This document shows, piece by piece, positions 7,637 to 16,041 of a DNA stretch of 64,000 nt. Each line of letters begins with the position of its first letter. Positions within the stretch are counted from its first letter, which is position 1. The notes below the pieces were generated by a model that saw nothing but the letters and a program-made list of their open reading frames with translations, searched no databases and had not been told where the DNA came from. Origin of the DNA: Streptomyces violaceoruber (GTDB lineage: Bacteria > Actinomycetota > Actinomycetes > Streptomycetales > Streptomycetaceae); the NCBI RefSeq assembly GCF_033406955.1, contig NZ_CP137734.1, positions 6,448,001 through 6,512,000 on the forward strand, in the 5' to 3' direction. A program made the translations under genes and the position numbers.

Positions 7637-8209
7637 GTGGCGCAGGTCAGGCCCATGCGGGCGGATGCCCGGCGTAACCGTGAGCGGTTGCTGGCGGTGG
7701 CGGCGCAAGCGTTCGCCGAGCACGGGGAGGGTGCCTCCCTGGACGACATCGCCCGGCGGGCCGGGGTCGGCGTCGGCACTCTCTACCGGCACTTCCCGAC
7801 GCGGCAGGCGCTGCTGGAGGCCGCCTACCTGGAGCGGCTGGAGGCGATCGCGGCCCGCGCCGACGTGATCGCGGCCGCCCGGCCGGCCGGCGAGGCGCTG
7901 GCGGAATGGCTGAACGAACTCGCCGCCGAGATGCTCCGGGTGCGCGGGCTGAAAACGCTCCTGGGATCGGCGGTCACGGACAGTGGCACCCCGAAGGCCA
8001 CGGCGTGCGGTGACTGCCTGCGAGTGGCCGCGACACGGCTCGTCCGGGCCGCCCAGCACGAGGGCACGCTGCGGCGGGACATCGAGCCGATCGAGGTGCT
8101 GCGGTTGGCGCACGGGGTGGCGACGGCGTCCGGACTGACCAGGAGTGGGGCGGACGGGACGACCATCCGGAGGTATCTGAGCCTGCTGACGGAGGGACTT
8201 CGGGCATAG
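7637..8209 (+). CDS. TetR-family transcriptional regulator
   Basis: 190 residues from a GTG start at 7637, chosen because GGAGG lies four bases upstream and the family core begins soon after (MRADARRNRERLLAVAAQAF). The DNA-binding helix-turn-helix occupies about residues 30-60 (SLDDIARRAGVGVGTLYRHF). The C-terminal ligand domain is of the SBD-like actinobacterial type. It lies 37 bases after the Ro60 gene, possibly cotranscribed, and converges on the TIR genes. Target and ligand are unknown. Confidence 0.9.
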   Translation: MAQVRPMRADARRNRERLLAVAAQAFAEHGEGASLDDIARRAGVGVGTLYRHFPTRQALLEAAYLERLEAIAARADVIAAARPAGEALAEWLNELAAEMLRVRGLKTLLGSAVTDSGTPKATACGDCLRVAATRLVRAAQHEGTLRRDIEPIEVLRLAHGVATASGLTRSGADGTTIRRYLSLLTEGLRA

Positions 8210-8219
8210 CGCGTATCTC

Positions 8220-9614
8220 TCAGGGATCCGGGGCCCCCTTGTGTCCGTCGACCAACGACCGTACTTGCAACGTCTCCTGGGTGTCGGGCGCGATCGATTC
8301 GAGGGCCAGGGCGATCCCCTCGTAGCCATGCGGCACTTGCCGGCCGGCGCGCACCACGGCGAAGGCCCACAGCAGCGTCGGCAGTTCGGCACTCGGTGCG
8401 TACCCGGGGTCGAGCCCGGTGAGCTCGAACCAGACCTCTCGTGCGGCGGGTCGGCCGACGGCGGGCGCGAGGGCCAGGGCGTGCGCCAGCGTACGTTCGA
8501 AGGAACTCACGGCGTTCGACGGGTAAGCCGGTTCAGCTTGCCGCACAACGGCCGGATCGGTCACCGGGGCCTTGACTGCGGTGCGGATCATGTCCTGGAC
8601 AGCCTCGGTGTCCGGCACGCCGTGCAACTCTCCGCCGGACAGTGGAAGGAGACCTGGCGGAAACGCCTCGTCCGGAACGTCCTCGATGAAGAAAGGGGTC
8701 AGCTTCGCCAGGTCGGAGCAGAGAGACGGGTCCGCGAACGCGGTCTCCAACGCCTCCCTTCGCAGGGGGCCGACGGCGAGACTGTGCCGGGAGACGAGCA
8801 GTACCACCCGGCCGGCCCGGCGCAGGGCGATTCTCAATCGTTCGCCCCGAGGGTCGGCGGGGCCGTCCAGCCGGAGGACGTCGACACTGCCGTGCGTGTC
8901 CAAGTAGGTGTGGACCCACTCCCCCCAGCTCCGGTCCTGTTCGGTGTAGGCGACGACGAAGTCGACCGGGAGGTCGGACTCGGGGCCGAACGGCGGACGC
9001 AGGTGCGCCGTCTCGCCCACCCTGATGTGCGGCAGAGCGGCCGCGCGAGCGTCGGCGACGAGATCGGCCACTTCCAGCACGATCTCCCGGTACTCCGTCG
9101 ACTCGTGCCCCTCCGGGCCGCGGGGCACGAGGTGGACGAGGCCGTGTCTCTCATAGACGGAGTCGGGGCCGCGCCGCACATAGTGGTAGGCGTTCACGGC
9201 GTCCGGCCAGTCCTGCTTGCCCTTTTGCCAGAGCACGCCGATCAGACACGATGGGGCGCAAGCTTCGGACCGGTGGCGGCCGACCCGGGCGGTGAACACA
9301 GTCCATTCCCGGGCACACCAATGGCTCTGGAAGTAACTGGGCGAGTACAACACAAGCATGGCCATGCTTGTGCATACGCCATTGCGGACGATGCGGTCCT
9401 CCCACAGCTCGCCCGGCTTGACGTCCCGTACGTCCACGAACCCCCGGCCCGGGGTCTGCCTGCCCAGGATCTGGCCGACCCACCGCTCGACGTCCTGGTG
9501 AAAGCGCTCGACGAGCGGGAAGTTGCTCCTGATGTCGGAGTAGCTGGTGAAGAACCAGTGCGGCAGACCAGGCGGGCCCATGGGAGTGGCCGGTGGTGGC
9601 GGTGTCGGATTCAC
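8220..9614 (-). CDS. Dual TIR-domain protein with C-terminal adaptor-like domain
   Basis: 464 residues. The N-terminal TIR domain (about 19-180) has FFTSYSD, SPSYFQSHWC and AREW, so the catalytic glutamate position of NAD-cleaving TIRs is present (E103 in WCAREW). It most resembles the FxsC group. A second TIR-like domain (about 217-330) begins VDFVVAYTEQDRSWGEW and contains VVLLVSRHS. Residues about 370-455 form a helical domain (LLWAFAVVRAGR, HGYEGIALALES) resembling the C-terminus of the next protein and, as far as I can judge, effector-associated domain 2. The start overlaps the upstream TIR-STAND gene by four bases (ATGA), so the two are translationally coupled. Probable effector partner of that protein. 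Confidence 0.8.
   Translation of the reverse strand: MNPTPPPPATPMGPPGLPHWFFTSYSDIRSNFPLVERFHQDVERWVGQILGRQTPGRGFVDVRDVKPGELWEDRIVRNGVCTSMAMLVLYSPSYFQSHWCAREWTVFTARVGRHRSEACAPSCLIGVLWQKGKQDWPDAVNAYHYVRRGPDSVYERHGLVHLVPRGPEGHESTEYREIVLEVADLVADARAAALPHIRVGETAHLRPPFGPESDLPVDFVVAYTEQDRSWGEWVHTYLDTHGSVDVLRLDGPADPRGERLRIALRRAGRVVLLVSRHSLAVGPLRREALETAFADPSLCSDLAKLTPFFIEDVPDEAFPPGLLPLSGGELHGVPDTEAVQDMIRTAVKAPVTDPAVVRQAEPAYPSNAVSSFERTLAHALALAPAVGRPAAREVWFELTGLDPGYAPSAELPTLLWAFAVVRAGRQVPHGYEGIALALESIAPDTQETLQVRSLVDGHKGAPDP
9351..9372. repeat. 22-bp perfect palindrome inside the TIR gene
   Basis: CACAAGCATG followed by GC and CATGCTTGTG reads identically on both strands. It encodes the residues CTSMAMLV of the TIR core, so codon constraint may explain it. 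A palindrome this long is not expected by chance in 64 kb. Confidence 0.9.
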
Positions 9615-12600
9615 CTGGTTTCCCGGCTGCTCTCAATCTCGGCCGCAATGCGGCGGGCCTCCGCCACCGCGAAGGAGCCCGGGTCGTCCATCATCTCCAC
9701 GGCGTCCACGAGCAGGGCGAGGCCCCGGCCCCCGGGCATCGCCCGTGCCGCGCGCACGGCTTCATACAGCGTCGTACGCAGTGACACGCCGTCCTGGGAG
9801 AGCCGGTGTGTCCCGTGCGGGTGCAGCAGAGCGACCAGGTTCCGGCGATTCTCCCGGGTCTGCAGCGCGAGAGAGCGTTCCAAGGCCGTGACGAGGCGGC
9901 GGATCAGCACCGTCTGGTCGCTGTCCTCCGGTCCGGTCACACCGGGGAAGGAGGGGCCGCGGCCGGCACCGCCGTGGCCGGTCAGGACGAAACCCAGCAG
10001 TTCGCGCGCGGCGTCGGAGTCGAGGTCGCTCAGCGCTGGGGTGATCAGTTCCCACAGGACGTGCGGCAATCGAGCCCGGTCGACGGGGTACACGAAGAGC
10101 ACGACGTAGCGGCATCCGGCGGTTGTCTCGGGCTCGGGGGGGCCGCCCGCGAGCGCGGAGACGACGGGCGCGGCGGCCGACGAGTCGAGGTAGGCATCCG
10201 AGAAGAGCGCGAGGACGACGTCGCACTCCTGGTTCAGGTGGTACGCGGCCAGGGTGCGCGTGGGGTCTGCCAGGACCTCGTGGCCTCGCGCCTCCAACTC
10301 GAAGCGCACCCAGTCGGCCCAGTGGCGGTCGGCCTCGGCGTGGCTGACCAGCACCCGCAGCCGACCCGACGAAGCGGTGACCGGCCGGGTGGGCGGCTCG
10401 GTTCGGACGCCGGACACTCCGCCGGGTAAACGCTCGGGTACGCCGGTAGCCGGTGGCACGGGCAGGTCCTTCAGGAACCGGGGGAGGACGCCCGCGTTGA
10501 GGAGGGCCTCCCGAGTGTCCGCGGGCAGGTACCGCCGCTCCCGCTCCGCCTCGGCGTGTCGTCCGCTGTCGGCGAGGCAAGCCGCCAGCAACGCCGTGGT
10601 GTCCACTGTGTCACTGTGCTCCGGGCCGAGAGCGGCGAGCTGCCGGTCCCGCACCTGTCTGCTGCTGACGAGCGCGGTGTCGTAGTCGCGCATCGCCCAG
10701 CAGAGTGCGGCGAGGAGAGCGGAACACCGCAAGGTCCGAGGGTGGCCGGGCCCGAGGGTGTGCTCCTGACGGGCGACGAGGCGCTTGGCGTTCCGCCGGG
10801 CCTCCGGCAGCCGCTCCATAAGGGCGAGGACCGCGATCAGTTGGGCAGAGGTGGCCAGGGTGTCGGGGTGTTCCGCGCCGAGTGTCCGACCCTGGCGCTC
10901 CAGGGTGGCGGACAGCAGTTCGTAGGCCCGGTCGTGGTCGCCTCTGCGGCTCAGCAGCGCGCCCAGCACCGCCTCGGCCTGCAAGACGCTCGGGTGGTCG
11001 GGGCCGAGGCTCCGCCGCAGACGGAGGAACGTGTCCTCGCCCAGCGCCGTGGCACGTTCCGGCTCTCCACCGTCCGCGAGCAGGCCGGCCAGACGCACGG
11101 CGGTCCGCAGGGCGTCGGGGTGCTGTGGCCCGAGTATGCGCCGCTGCCGGTCGAGTGTGTCCTCGGCCAGGTAACGGGCCTCGTCGACCAGGCCCAATTG
11201 CCGTACGACCGTGATCAGGCCGGCGGACAGGGCCAGGGTGGTGGGATGGTCGGCACCGAGGACCCGTTGCAGCTCCTGCCGGGTCTCCGTGCCCAGAGCG
11301 TGGGCGCCGTGGGCCTCTCCCGATTCGGCCAGCAGCATGGCAAGGCGCGCGGCGGTCTCCAGCGTCGTCAGATGGTCGTTGCCGAGGACCCGCCGCGACC
11401 AGGTGAGGATCCGCTCGGTCAACGACCTGGCGGCACCGAAGTCTCCCGTCGCCCGTATCCCCTGGGCCAGGGAGGACATCGTCTCCATCGTGGCTTCGGC
11501 GTCCGGTCCGAACCGCTCGTCGGCGACTTCGAGCAGCACGCTCAGCCGGGTCACAGCGGTGGCCGAGTCCCCGCTCTCCAGCAGGTGGGCACAGGCTCGG
11601 CGTGCCGCGTCGAATCCCTCGAGCCGGGTCAGGTCCCGGGGCGCGATGGCGAGGAGGTGGGGTAGCAGGGCGGCCCAGCGCTCGGAGGAGGCCGGGTGGG
11701 CGGAGAGGGCCGAAACCAGCAGGGCCTGTGCCCCGAGTGCCGCCTCGGCTCGCTCGTCGCTGGAAAGCCGGTCCCGCAGCGCGGGCAGGGTGCCCGGGTG
11801 CAGACGGAGAGTGCCGTCGACACGAGCCAGCCCATAGCGGACGATGGCGCTCAGCGCTTGGTCCATCGCCTCGGGCTCGGCCAAGAGCGCGGCCACGTCC
11901 GAGGGTGTCCACTCCGGGACCCCTCGGCAGGCCCGGAGGGGAAAGGGATCGGGTGCGAGCAAAGCGCAGGAGGTCAGGAGCGCCGCAGCCTCGGGGTGGT
12001 CCGAAGCTAGCCGCTCCTGTGCGATGCGCACGGTGTGCTCCAGCCCGTGGTGCGGACCGTGGGCGGCCTCCTCGGCGTTGAGCGCCCGCCGGTAACCGCT
12101 GACGGGGACACCCTGTGTGATGAGCCTGGCTGCCTGAATCATCGCCAGCGGCATGTGTTCCAGATCCGTCGCCAGCGCCCGGGCCTCCGACCGGGGCAGC
12201 GAGGATGCGTATCGCTGGAGCAGTTCGGAGGACTCTCCCGGGCTGAGGGGACCGACGTCGATCCGCTTGCCCCACTGCCGCCAGGCGGAGTCACGGGAAG
12301 TGACCAGGATGTGGCCTCTCGCGGTGTTCCGCAGCAGCTCCTCCGGCACGTCGGCCGGGGACGCGGAGTCGTCGAGGACCAGAAGCCACCGTCCGCGGCC
12401 GCGGAGCTCGTCGGTGAGGGCCGCGACCGCCTCCGGAGACGAGGAATCGGGTGTGGCGGCGCCGGTGCGCCTCGCGAGCTCGGCCAACTGGGGAGCCACT
12501 TGCAGGTGGGTCGGTCGGACCCACCAGACGAGTTCGTACTCACCGGCGAAGCGGTGTGCGTACTCGACGGCCAGTTGGGTCTTGCCCATACCGGGTCTCC

Positions 12601-13171
12601 CGGTGAGGATCACCCGGGAGCGCTCGATCAGCGCCGACCTGACCTTGTACAGGAGATTGTCCCGACCCACGAAGGGGTCGCAGCGCTCGGGTACGTTCCA
12701 CACCCGCGGCTGGGTGCCGGGGAGCCTGGGGCTGACGGCCCCCAGACGGCGCAGCACACCGCCCGCCGGCATCTTGTCGGGCCGGACGGCCCGCAGAAGG
12801 GTGTCACGGGCGGCCTGTTCTCCCAGGCCCTTAAGGCGGACGGCCTGCAGGCCGTCAAGACTCCGGGGTAGACGAGTGTCATCGATCACGACGGGCACGA
12901 TCGTGGCTTCCGCGTCGCGCGCGGCTGTGAGCTCCGCTCGCGTGAACCGACTGTCCGCGTACCGCACCGAAACGAGTACTAGGACCTTGGCCGCGTCGCG
13001 CACCGCGGCGGCGATCTCGGAGGGCCAGGAAGAGCCCGCGCGTAGCTGCCAGGCGTCGAGCCACACCTCGTACCCGGCGTCCTTCAGCTGCCACGCCGTC
13101 CACTCGGCCCATGCCCGGTCGGACCTGACGTAGCTGATGAAACAAGGCGTCGTCCCACCGCCGACAGCCAT
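9611..13171 (-). CDS. TIR-STAND(NB-ARC)-TPR-TIR protein, probable conflict sensor
   Basis: 1186 residues. The N-terminal TIR (about 7-100) has FISYVRSD, YEVWLDAWQL and E80 in FTRAELTAA. The STAND NTPase has P-loop GRPGMGKT (191-198), Walker B LLVLDD (263-268) and a sensor-like ILVTSRD. Residues about 480-880 are a long TPR array with the repeated FGAARSL / DHPTTL / GPQHPDALRT pattern of kinesin-light-chain-type repeats. A second TIR-like domain (936-1060) opens LRVLVSHAEADRHW but lacks the acidic catalytic position. Residues about 1085-1180 form a helical domain (TLYEAVRAARAMPGG) similar to the C-terminus of the neighbour. STAND proteins oligomerise on ligand binding, so this is likely an ATP-dependent sensor in immunity or signalling. 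Similar TIR-NB-ARC-TPR proteins (FxsT) occur in FxSxx-COOH peptide systems. Confidence 0.85.
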   Translation of the reverse strand: MAVGGGTTPCFISYVRSDRAWAEWTAWQLKDAGYEVWLDAWQLRAGSSWPSEIAAAVRDAAKVLVLVSVRYADSRFTRAELTAARDAEATIVPVVIDDTRLPRSLDGLQAVRLKGLGEQAARDTLLRAVRPDKMPAGGVLRRLGAVSPRLPGTQPRVWNVPERCDPFVGRDNLLYKVRSALIERSRVILTGRPGMGKTQLAVEYAHRFAGEYELVWWVRPTHLQVAPQLAELARRTGAATPDSSSPEAVAALTDELRGRGRWLLVLDDSASPADVPEELLRNTARGHILVTSRDSAWRQWGKRIDVGPLSPGESSELLQRYASSLPRSEARALATDLEHMPLAMIQAARLITQGVPVSGYRRALNAEEAAHGPHHGLEHTVRIAQERLASDHPEAAALLTSCALLAPDPFPLRACRGVPEWTPSDVAALLAEPEAMDQALSAIVRYGLARVDGTLRLHPGTLPALRDRLSSDERAEAALGAQALLVSALSAHPASSERWAALLPHLLAIAPRDLTRLEGFDAARRACAHLLESGDSATAVTRLSVLLEVADERFGPDAEATMETMSSLAQGIRATGDFGAARSLTERILTWSRRVLGNDHLTTLETAARLAMLLAESGEAHGAHALGTETRQELQRVLGADHPTTLALSAGLITVVRQLGLVDEARYLAEDTLDRQRRILGPQHPDALRTAVRLAGLLADGGEPERATALGEDTFLRLRRSLGPDHPSVLQAEAVLGALLSRRGDHDRAYELLSATLERQGRTLGAEHPDTLATSAQLIAVLALMERLPEARRNAKRLVARQEHTLGPGHPRTLRCSALLAALCWAMRDYDTALVSSRQVRDRQLAALGPEHSDTVDTTALLAACLADSGRHAEAERERRYLPADTREALLNAGVLPRFLKDLPVPPATGVPERLPGGVSGVRTEPPTRPVTASSGRLRVLVSHAEADRHWADWVRFELEARGHEVLADPTRTLAAYHLNQECDVVLALFSDAYLDSSAAAPVVSALAGGPPEPETTAGCRYVVLFVYPVDRARLPHVLWELITPALSDLDSDAARELLGFVLTGHGGAGRGPSFPGVTGPEDSDQTVLIRRLVTALERSLALQTRENRRNLVALLHPHGTHRLSQDGVSLRTTLYEAVRAARAMPGGRGLALLVDAVEMMDDPGSFAVAEARRIAAEIESSRETR

Positions 13172-13312
13172 ATGCGTGCCCCCGATCGCTGCTCGCTCAG
13201 AGATTACGGCGTTCGGCCGCGATGGCGGGGGTTCTTTACGCGCACGGGGAGGGGAAGCCGTTGGAGCGAAGCGGTGCAGTGGGCCACCGCCCGCTCCGTG
13301 GGCCAGCCTCTC

Positions 13313-14521
13313 TTACAGCGCCTGTGCGGCCGGCTTCACCATGCCGCGGACCGTGCGGGACTTGACGAAGTCGCCGATGGCGGTCATCTCCCACTCGCCG
13401 GAGTACTGGCGGATCAGCTTCGCCATCATCACGCCGGTCTGCGGCTCGGCGCTGGTGAGGTCGAAGCGGACCAGCTCCTCGCCGCTCGCGGCGTCGATGA
13501 GGCGGCAGTAGGCCTTGGCGACCTCGGTGAACTTCTGGCCCGAGAACGAGTTCACGGTGAAGACCAGGCCGCTGACCTCCTGCGGGAGCCGGCCGAGATC
13601 CACGACGATCACCTCGTCGTCGCCGCCGCCCTCGCCGGTGAGGTTGTCGCCGGAGTGCTTGATCGCGCCGTTCACGATCGAGAGCTTGCCGAAGTAGCAG
13701 CTGTCGATGTGGTTGCGCTGCGGGCCGTAGGCGATGACGGACGCGTCCAGGTCGATGTCCTTGCCGCGGTACGCCGGCTCCCAGCCGAGGCCCATCTTCA
13801 CCTGCGAGAGCACCGGCCGGCCGCCCTTGACCAGGGAGACGGTCTGGTTCTTCTGGAGGCTGACCCGGCCCTTGTCGAGGTTGATCTTGCCGGTGCCCGG
13901 GGCGGGGGCCGGCGGTGCGGCGGGCGGGGCGGGCGGAGCGGCGGGCATCGTGGGCGCGGCCGCGGGGGGCGGCGGTGGCGTGACCGCCTGGGGCTGCGGC
14001 GGGGTCGCCGGGGCGGCCGGTTCCTCCACCGTGACGCCGAAGTCGGTGGCGATGCCGGCGAGGCCGTTGGAGTAGCCCTGGCCGACCGCGCGGGCCTTCC
14101 AGGCGCCGTTGCGCAGGTAGACCTCGACGATCACCAGCGCGGTCTCGGTGCCGAGCTGCGGGGGCGTGAAGGTGGCGAGCACCGCGTTGTCGTCCGCGTT
14201 GCGGATGGTGGCGGTCGGCTCGATGCCCTGGAAGGTCTGGCCGGCGGCGTCCGGGCTGGCGGTGACGACGATCTTCTCGATGCCCGGCGGGACGGCGGAG
14301 GTGTCGACCACGATCGCGTCCGGGGCGCTGCCGCCGCCGGAGCGGTAGGTCACGCCCTGGCCGGTGGGCTGGTTGTAGAAGATGAAGTCGTCGTCGGAGC
14401 GCACCTTGCCGTCGGCGGTGAGCAGCAGGCCCGATACGTCGAGCCGCACGGGAGCGGCGACGTCCACCGTCACGCGGGCGGCGGAGAGGGGGATGTTCGA
14501 GCCGGGGGTCATAGCTGTCAT
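13313..14521 (-). CDS. Double TerD-domain protein
   Basis: 402 residues with two TerD domains joined by a Pro/Ala-rich linker (about 175-215). The first begins GSNIPLSAARVTVDV and contains DDDFIFYNQP, IVVDTSAVP and ATIRNADD. The second begins INLDKGRVSLQK and contains GWEPAYRG, DLDASVIAY, GDNLTGEGGGDDEVIVVDL and VFTVNSFSGQ. The acidic GGGDDE and DD clusters are the calcium-binding positions of the family. TerD proteins take part in tellurite, phage and general stress responses. It lies upstream of the TIR-STAND gene on the same strand, separated by 141 bases with no obvious terminator. Confidence 0.92.
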   Translation of the reverse strand: MTAMTPGSNIPLSAARVTVDVAAPVRLDVSGLLLTADGKVRSDDDFIFYNQPTGQGVTYRSGGGSAPDAIVVDTSAVPPGIEKIVVTASPDAAGQTFQGIEPTATIRNADDNAVLATFTPPQLGTETALVIVEVYLRNGAWKARAVGQGYSNGLAGIATDFGVTVEEPAAPATPPQPQAVTPPPPPAAAPTMPAAPPAPPAAPPAPAPGTGKINLDKGRVSLQKNQTVSLVKGGRPVLSQVKMGLGWEPAYRGKDIDLDASVIAYGPQRNHIDSCYFGKLSIVNGAIKHSGDNLTGEGGGDDEVIVVDLGRLPQEVSGLVFTVNSFSGQKFTEVAKAYCRLIDAASGEELVRFDLTSAEPQTGVMMAKLIRQYSGEWEMTAIGDFVKSRTVRGMVKPAAQAL

Positions 14522-14597
14522 GCCGGGTGAACGAGCGAGGGCGTTTTACCGTTCCCTTACCCGGGGGCCAATCGGGTCGGGGGCGCGTTGCGCCAGG

Positions 14598-14819
14598 TCA
14601 GCGGCGGTTTCGGGGGTGGTTGCGGGCCGTGCGTTCGTTGCCGTGCTTGTAGGTGCCGGTCCAGCGGGCCATGACCAGCTGGGGGTCGCCCGCGGTGACC
14701 TCTTCGAGGAAGCGGGCGGCTCGGGAGCCGTTGAGGGTGGTGGCGGGGCGGTTGTGGTGGGTGATGTGGACGGTGCCGGACGCGGTGGCGGTGTAGGCGA
14801 AGCCGTTCGGTTTGGGCAT
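14598..14819 (-). CDS. Small conserved Streptomyces protein of unknown function
   Basis: 73 residues, MPKPNGFAYTATASG at the N-terminus, basic and hydrophilic (GTYKHGNERTARNHPRN at the end). The middle (TTLNGSRAARFLEEV) suggests one helix. No signal peptide or known domain. It lies 76 bases downstream of the TerD gene on the same strand. I have seen such proteins only as unannotated entries and assign no function. Confidence 0.6.
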   Translation of the reverse strand: MPKPNGFAYTATASGTVHITHHNRPATTLNGSRAARFLEEVTAGDPQLVMARWTGTYKHGNERTARNHPRNRR

Positions 14820-14876
14820 GCGGGGGAGCGTACGGGTGGTGGGGGCGGCGTTCCCACGGGTTTTCGCCCCCGCCGC

Positions 14877-15045
14877 CCCTTCCCTTCCCTTCCCGTCCCT
14901 TCCCTTCCCTTCCCGTCCCTTCCCGTCCCGTTCCGTCCCTTCCCGTCCCTTCCCGTCCCTGGGGGCTGCCGCCCCCAGACCCCCGCCTTTCGGCCTGGAC
15001 GGCTTCGTCCTCAAACTCCCCCGGTGGGGGCACCCCCAACGGGCT
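14877..15045. repeat. Pentanucleotide tract plus dispersed Streptomyces repeat
   Basis: 14877-14960 is a run of five-base units, TCCCT alternating with TCCCG, about 17 times. It adjoins GGGGGCTGCCGCCCCC (14961-14976), a perfect 6-bp hairpin, then CAGACCCCCGCCTTTCGGCC and a GTCCTCAAACTCCCCC run. From memory this second part matches a short intergenic sequence scattered through Streptomyces genomes. It may act as a weak terminator for the dehydrogenase gene that ends at 15052 on the minus strand. Confidence 0.7.
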
Positions 15046-15051
15046 GTACGG

Positions 15052-16041
15052 TCACGGCACGACCACGATCTTGCGGCCCACGCCCGCCGCGAACTGCTCC
15101 AGGGCCTGGGGGTAGCGGGCCAGTTCGATGCGGTCGCTGATGAAGACGTCGGGGTCCAGGACGCCGTTCGCGAACAGCTCCGCCGCGCGCTCGTAGCTGT
15201 GCAGGACCGCCATCGAACCCGTGATGGTGATCTCCTGGTTGTAGATGCGGTACGGGTCGATCTGGACGCGCGTCGCGTAGTCGGCGACGCCGAACTGGAG
15301 GAAGGTGCCGGCCTTGGCGACGCGGTCCAGGCCGTCCTGGATCGCCGCCGCGTTGCCGGTGGCGTCGATGACCAGGTCCCAGCCCTGGGGGCGGTCCAGC
15401 TCGTCGGGGGTCGCGGCGGAGGCCGAGACGCCGAGGCCGCGGGCCGTTTCCAGGCGGGCCGGGTTGAGGTCGACCATGTCGACGCTGGCCGCGCCGGTGC
15501 GCTTGGCCAGCTCCAGCATCATCAGGCCCATCGTGCCGGAGCCGTAGATCAGGACGTGGGCGCCGAGGCGGGACTGGAGGACGTCGTAGCCGCGCACGGC
15601 GCAGGAGAGCGGCTCGATCAGGGCCGCGTCCTGGGTGCGGACGTGCTCGGGGAGCTTCACGCAGTTCGCGACCGGCGCCACCGCGTACTGGGCCGCGCCG
15701 CCCGCCGTCGTCACGCCGATGGCCGCCCAGCGTTCGCAGAGGTTGTTGTGGCCGGTGCGGCAGTAGCGGCACTCGTAGCAGTAGAGGGAGGGGTCGACGG
15801 CCACCTGGTCGCCGACCGCCACCTCCGTGACCTGGGCGCCGACGCCGACCACCGCGCCCGCGAACTCGTGGCCCGGCACGATCGGGAGCTTGGGCGCGAA
15901 CTCGCCCTGGAGGATGTGCAGGTCGGTGCCGCACAGGCCGCAGGCGGCGACCTCGACGACGACCTCGCGCGGCCCTGGGGTCGGGTCGGGGACCTCGGTG
16001 ACGACGGCGCGGCCCACGGACTCGATGACGGCGGCCTTCAT
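15052..16041 (-). CDS. Zinc-dependent polyol/sugar dehydrogenase (MDR family)
   Basis: 329 residues, start ATG at 16041 overlapping the upstream permease by four bases. Catalytic zinc residues are seen in CGLCGTD and PGHEFAG, and the structural zinc cysteines in CYECRYCRTGHNNLC. The Rossmann segment holds LIYGSGTMGLMML. It resembles sorbitol, xylitol or threonine dehydrogenase-like enzymes, which oxidise a polyol or sugar hydroxyl with NAD. As the last gene of a polyol-type ABC transporter operon it most likely oxidises the imported polyol. The exact substrate is not readable from the sequence. Confidence 0.88.
   Translation of the reverse strand: MKAAVIESVGRAVVTEVPDPTPGPREVVVEVAACGLCGTDLHILQGEFAPKLPIVPGHEFAGAVVGVGAQVTEVAVGDQVAVDPSLYCYECRYCRTGHNNLCERWAAIGVTTAGGAAQYAVAPVANCVKLPEHVRTQDAALIEPLSCAVRGYDVLQSRLGAHVLIYGSGTMGLMMLELAKRTGAASVDMVDLNPARLETARGLGVSASAATPDELDRPQGWDLVIDATGNAAAIQDGLDRVAKAGTFLQFGVADYATRVQIDPYRIYNQEITITGSMAVLHSYERAAELFANGVLDPDVFISDRIELARYPQALEQFAAGVGRKIVVVP

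Noticed and set aside
8220..13171. FxSxx-COOH peptide (RiPP-like) system
   Set aside because: The TIR-NB-ARC-TPR and FxsC-like TIR proteins recall that system, but no FxSxx precursor peptide or radical SAM maturase gene is present in the surrounding sequence.
14557..15039. Coding frames across the TCCCT/TCCCG tract
   Set aside because: The encoded GREGTGRDG-type peptides come from the pentanucleotide repeat. Only the 73-residue frame ending at 14598 looks like a gene.
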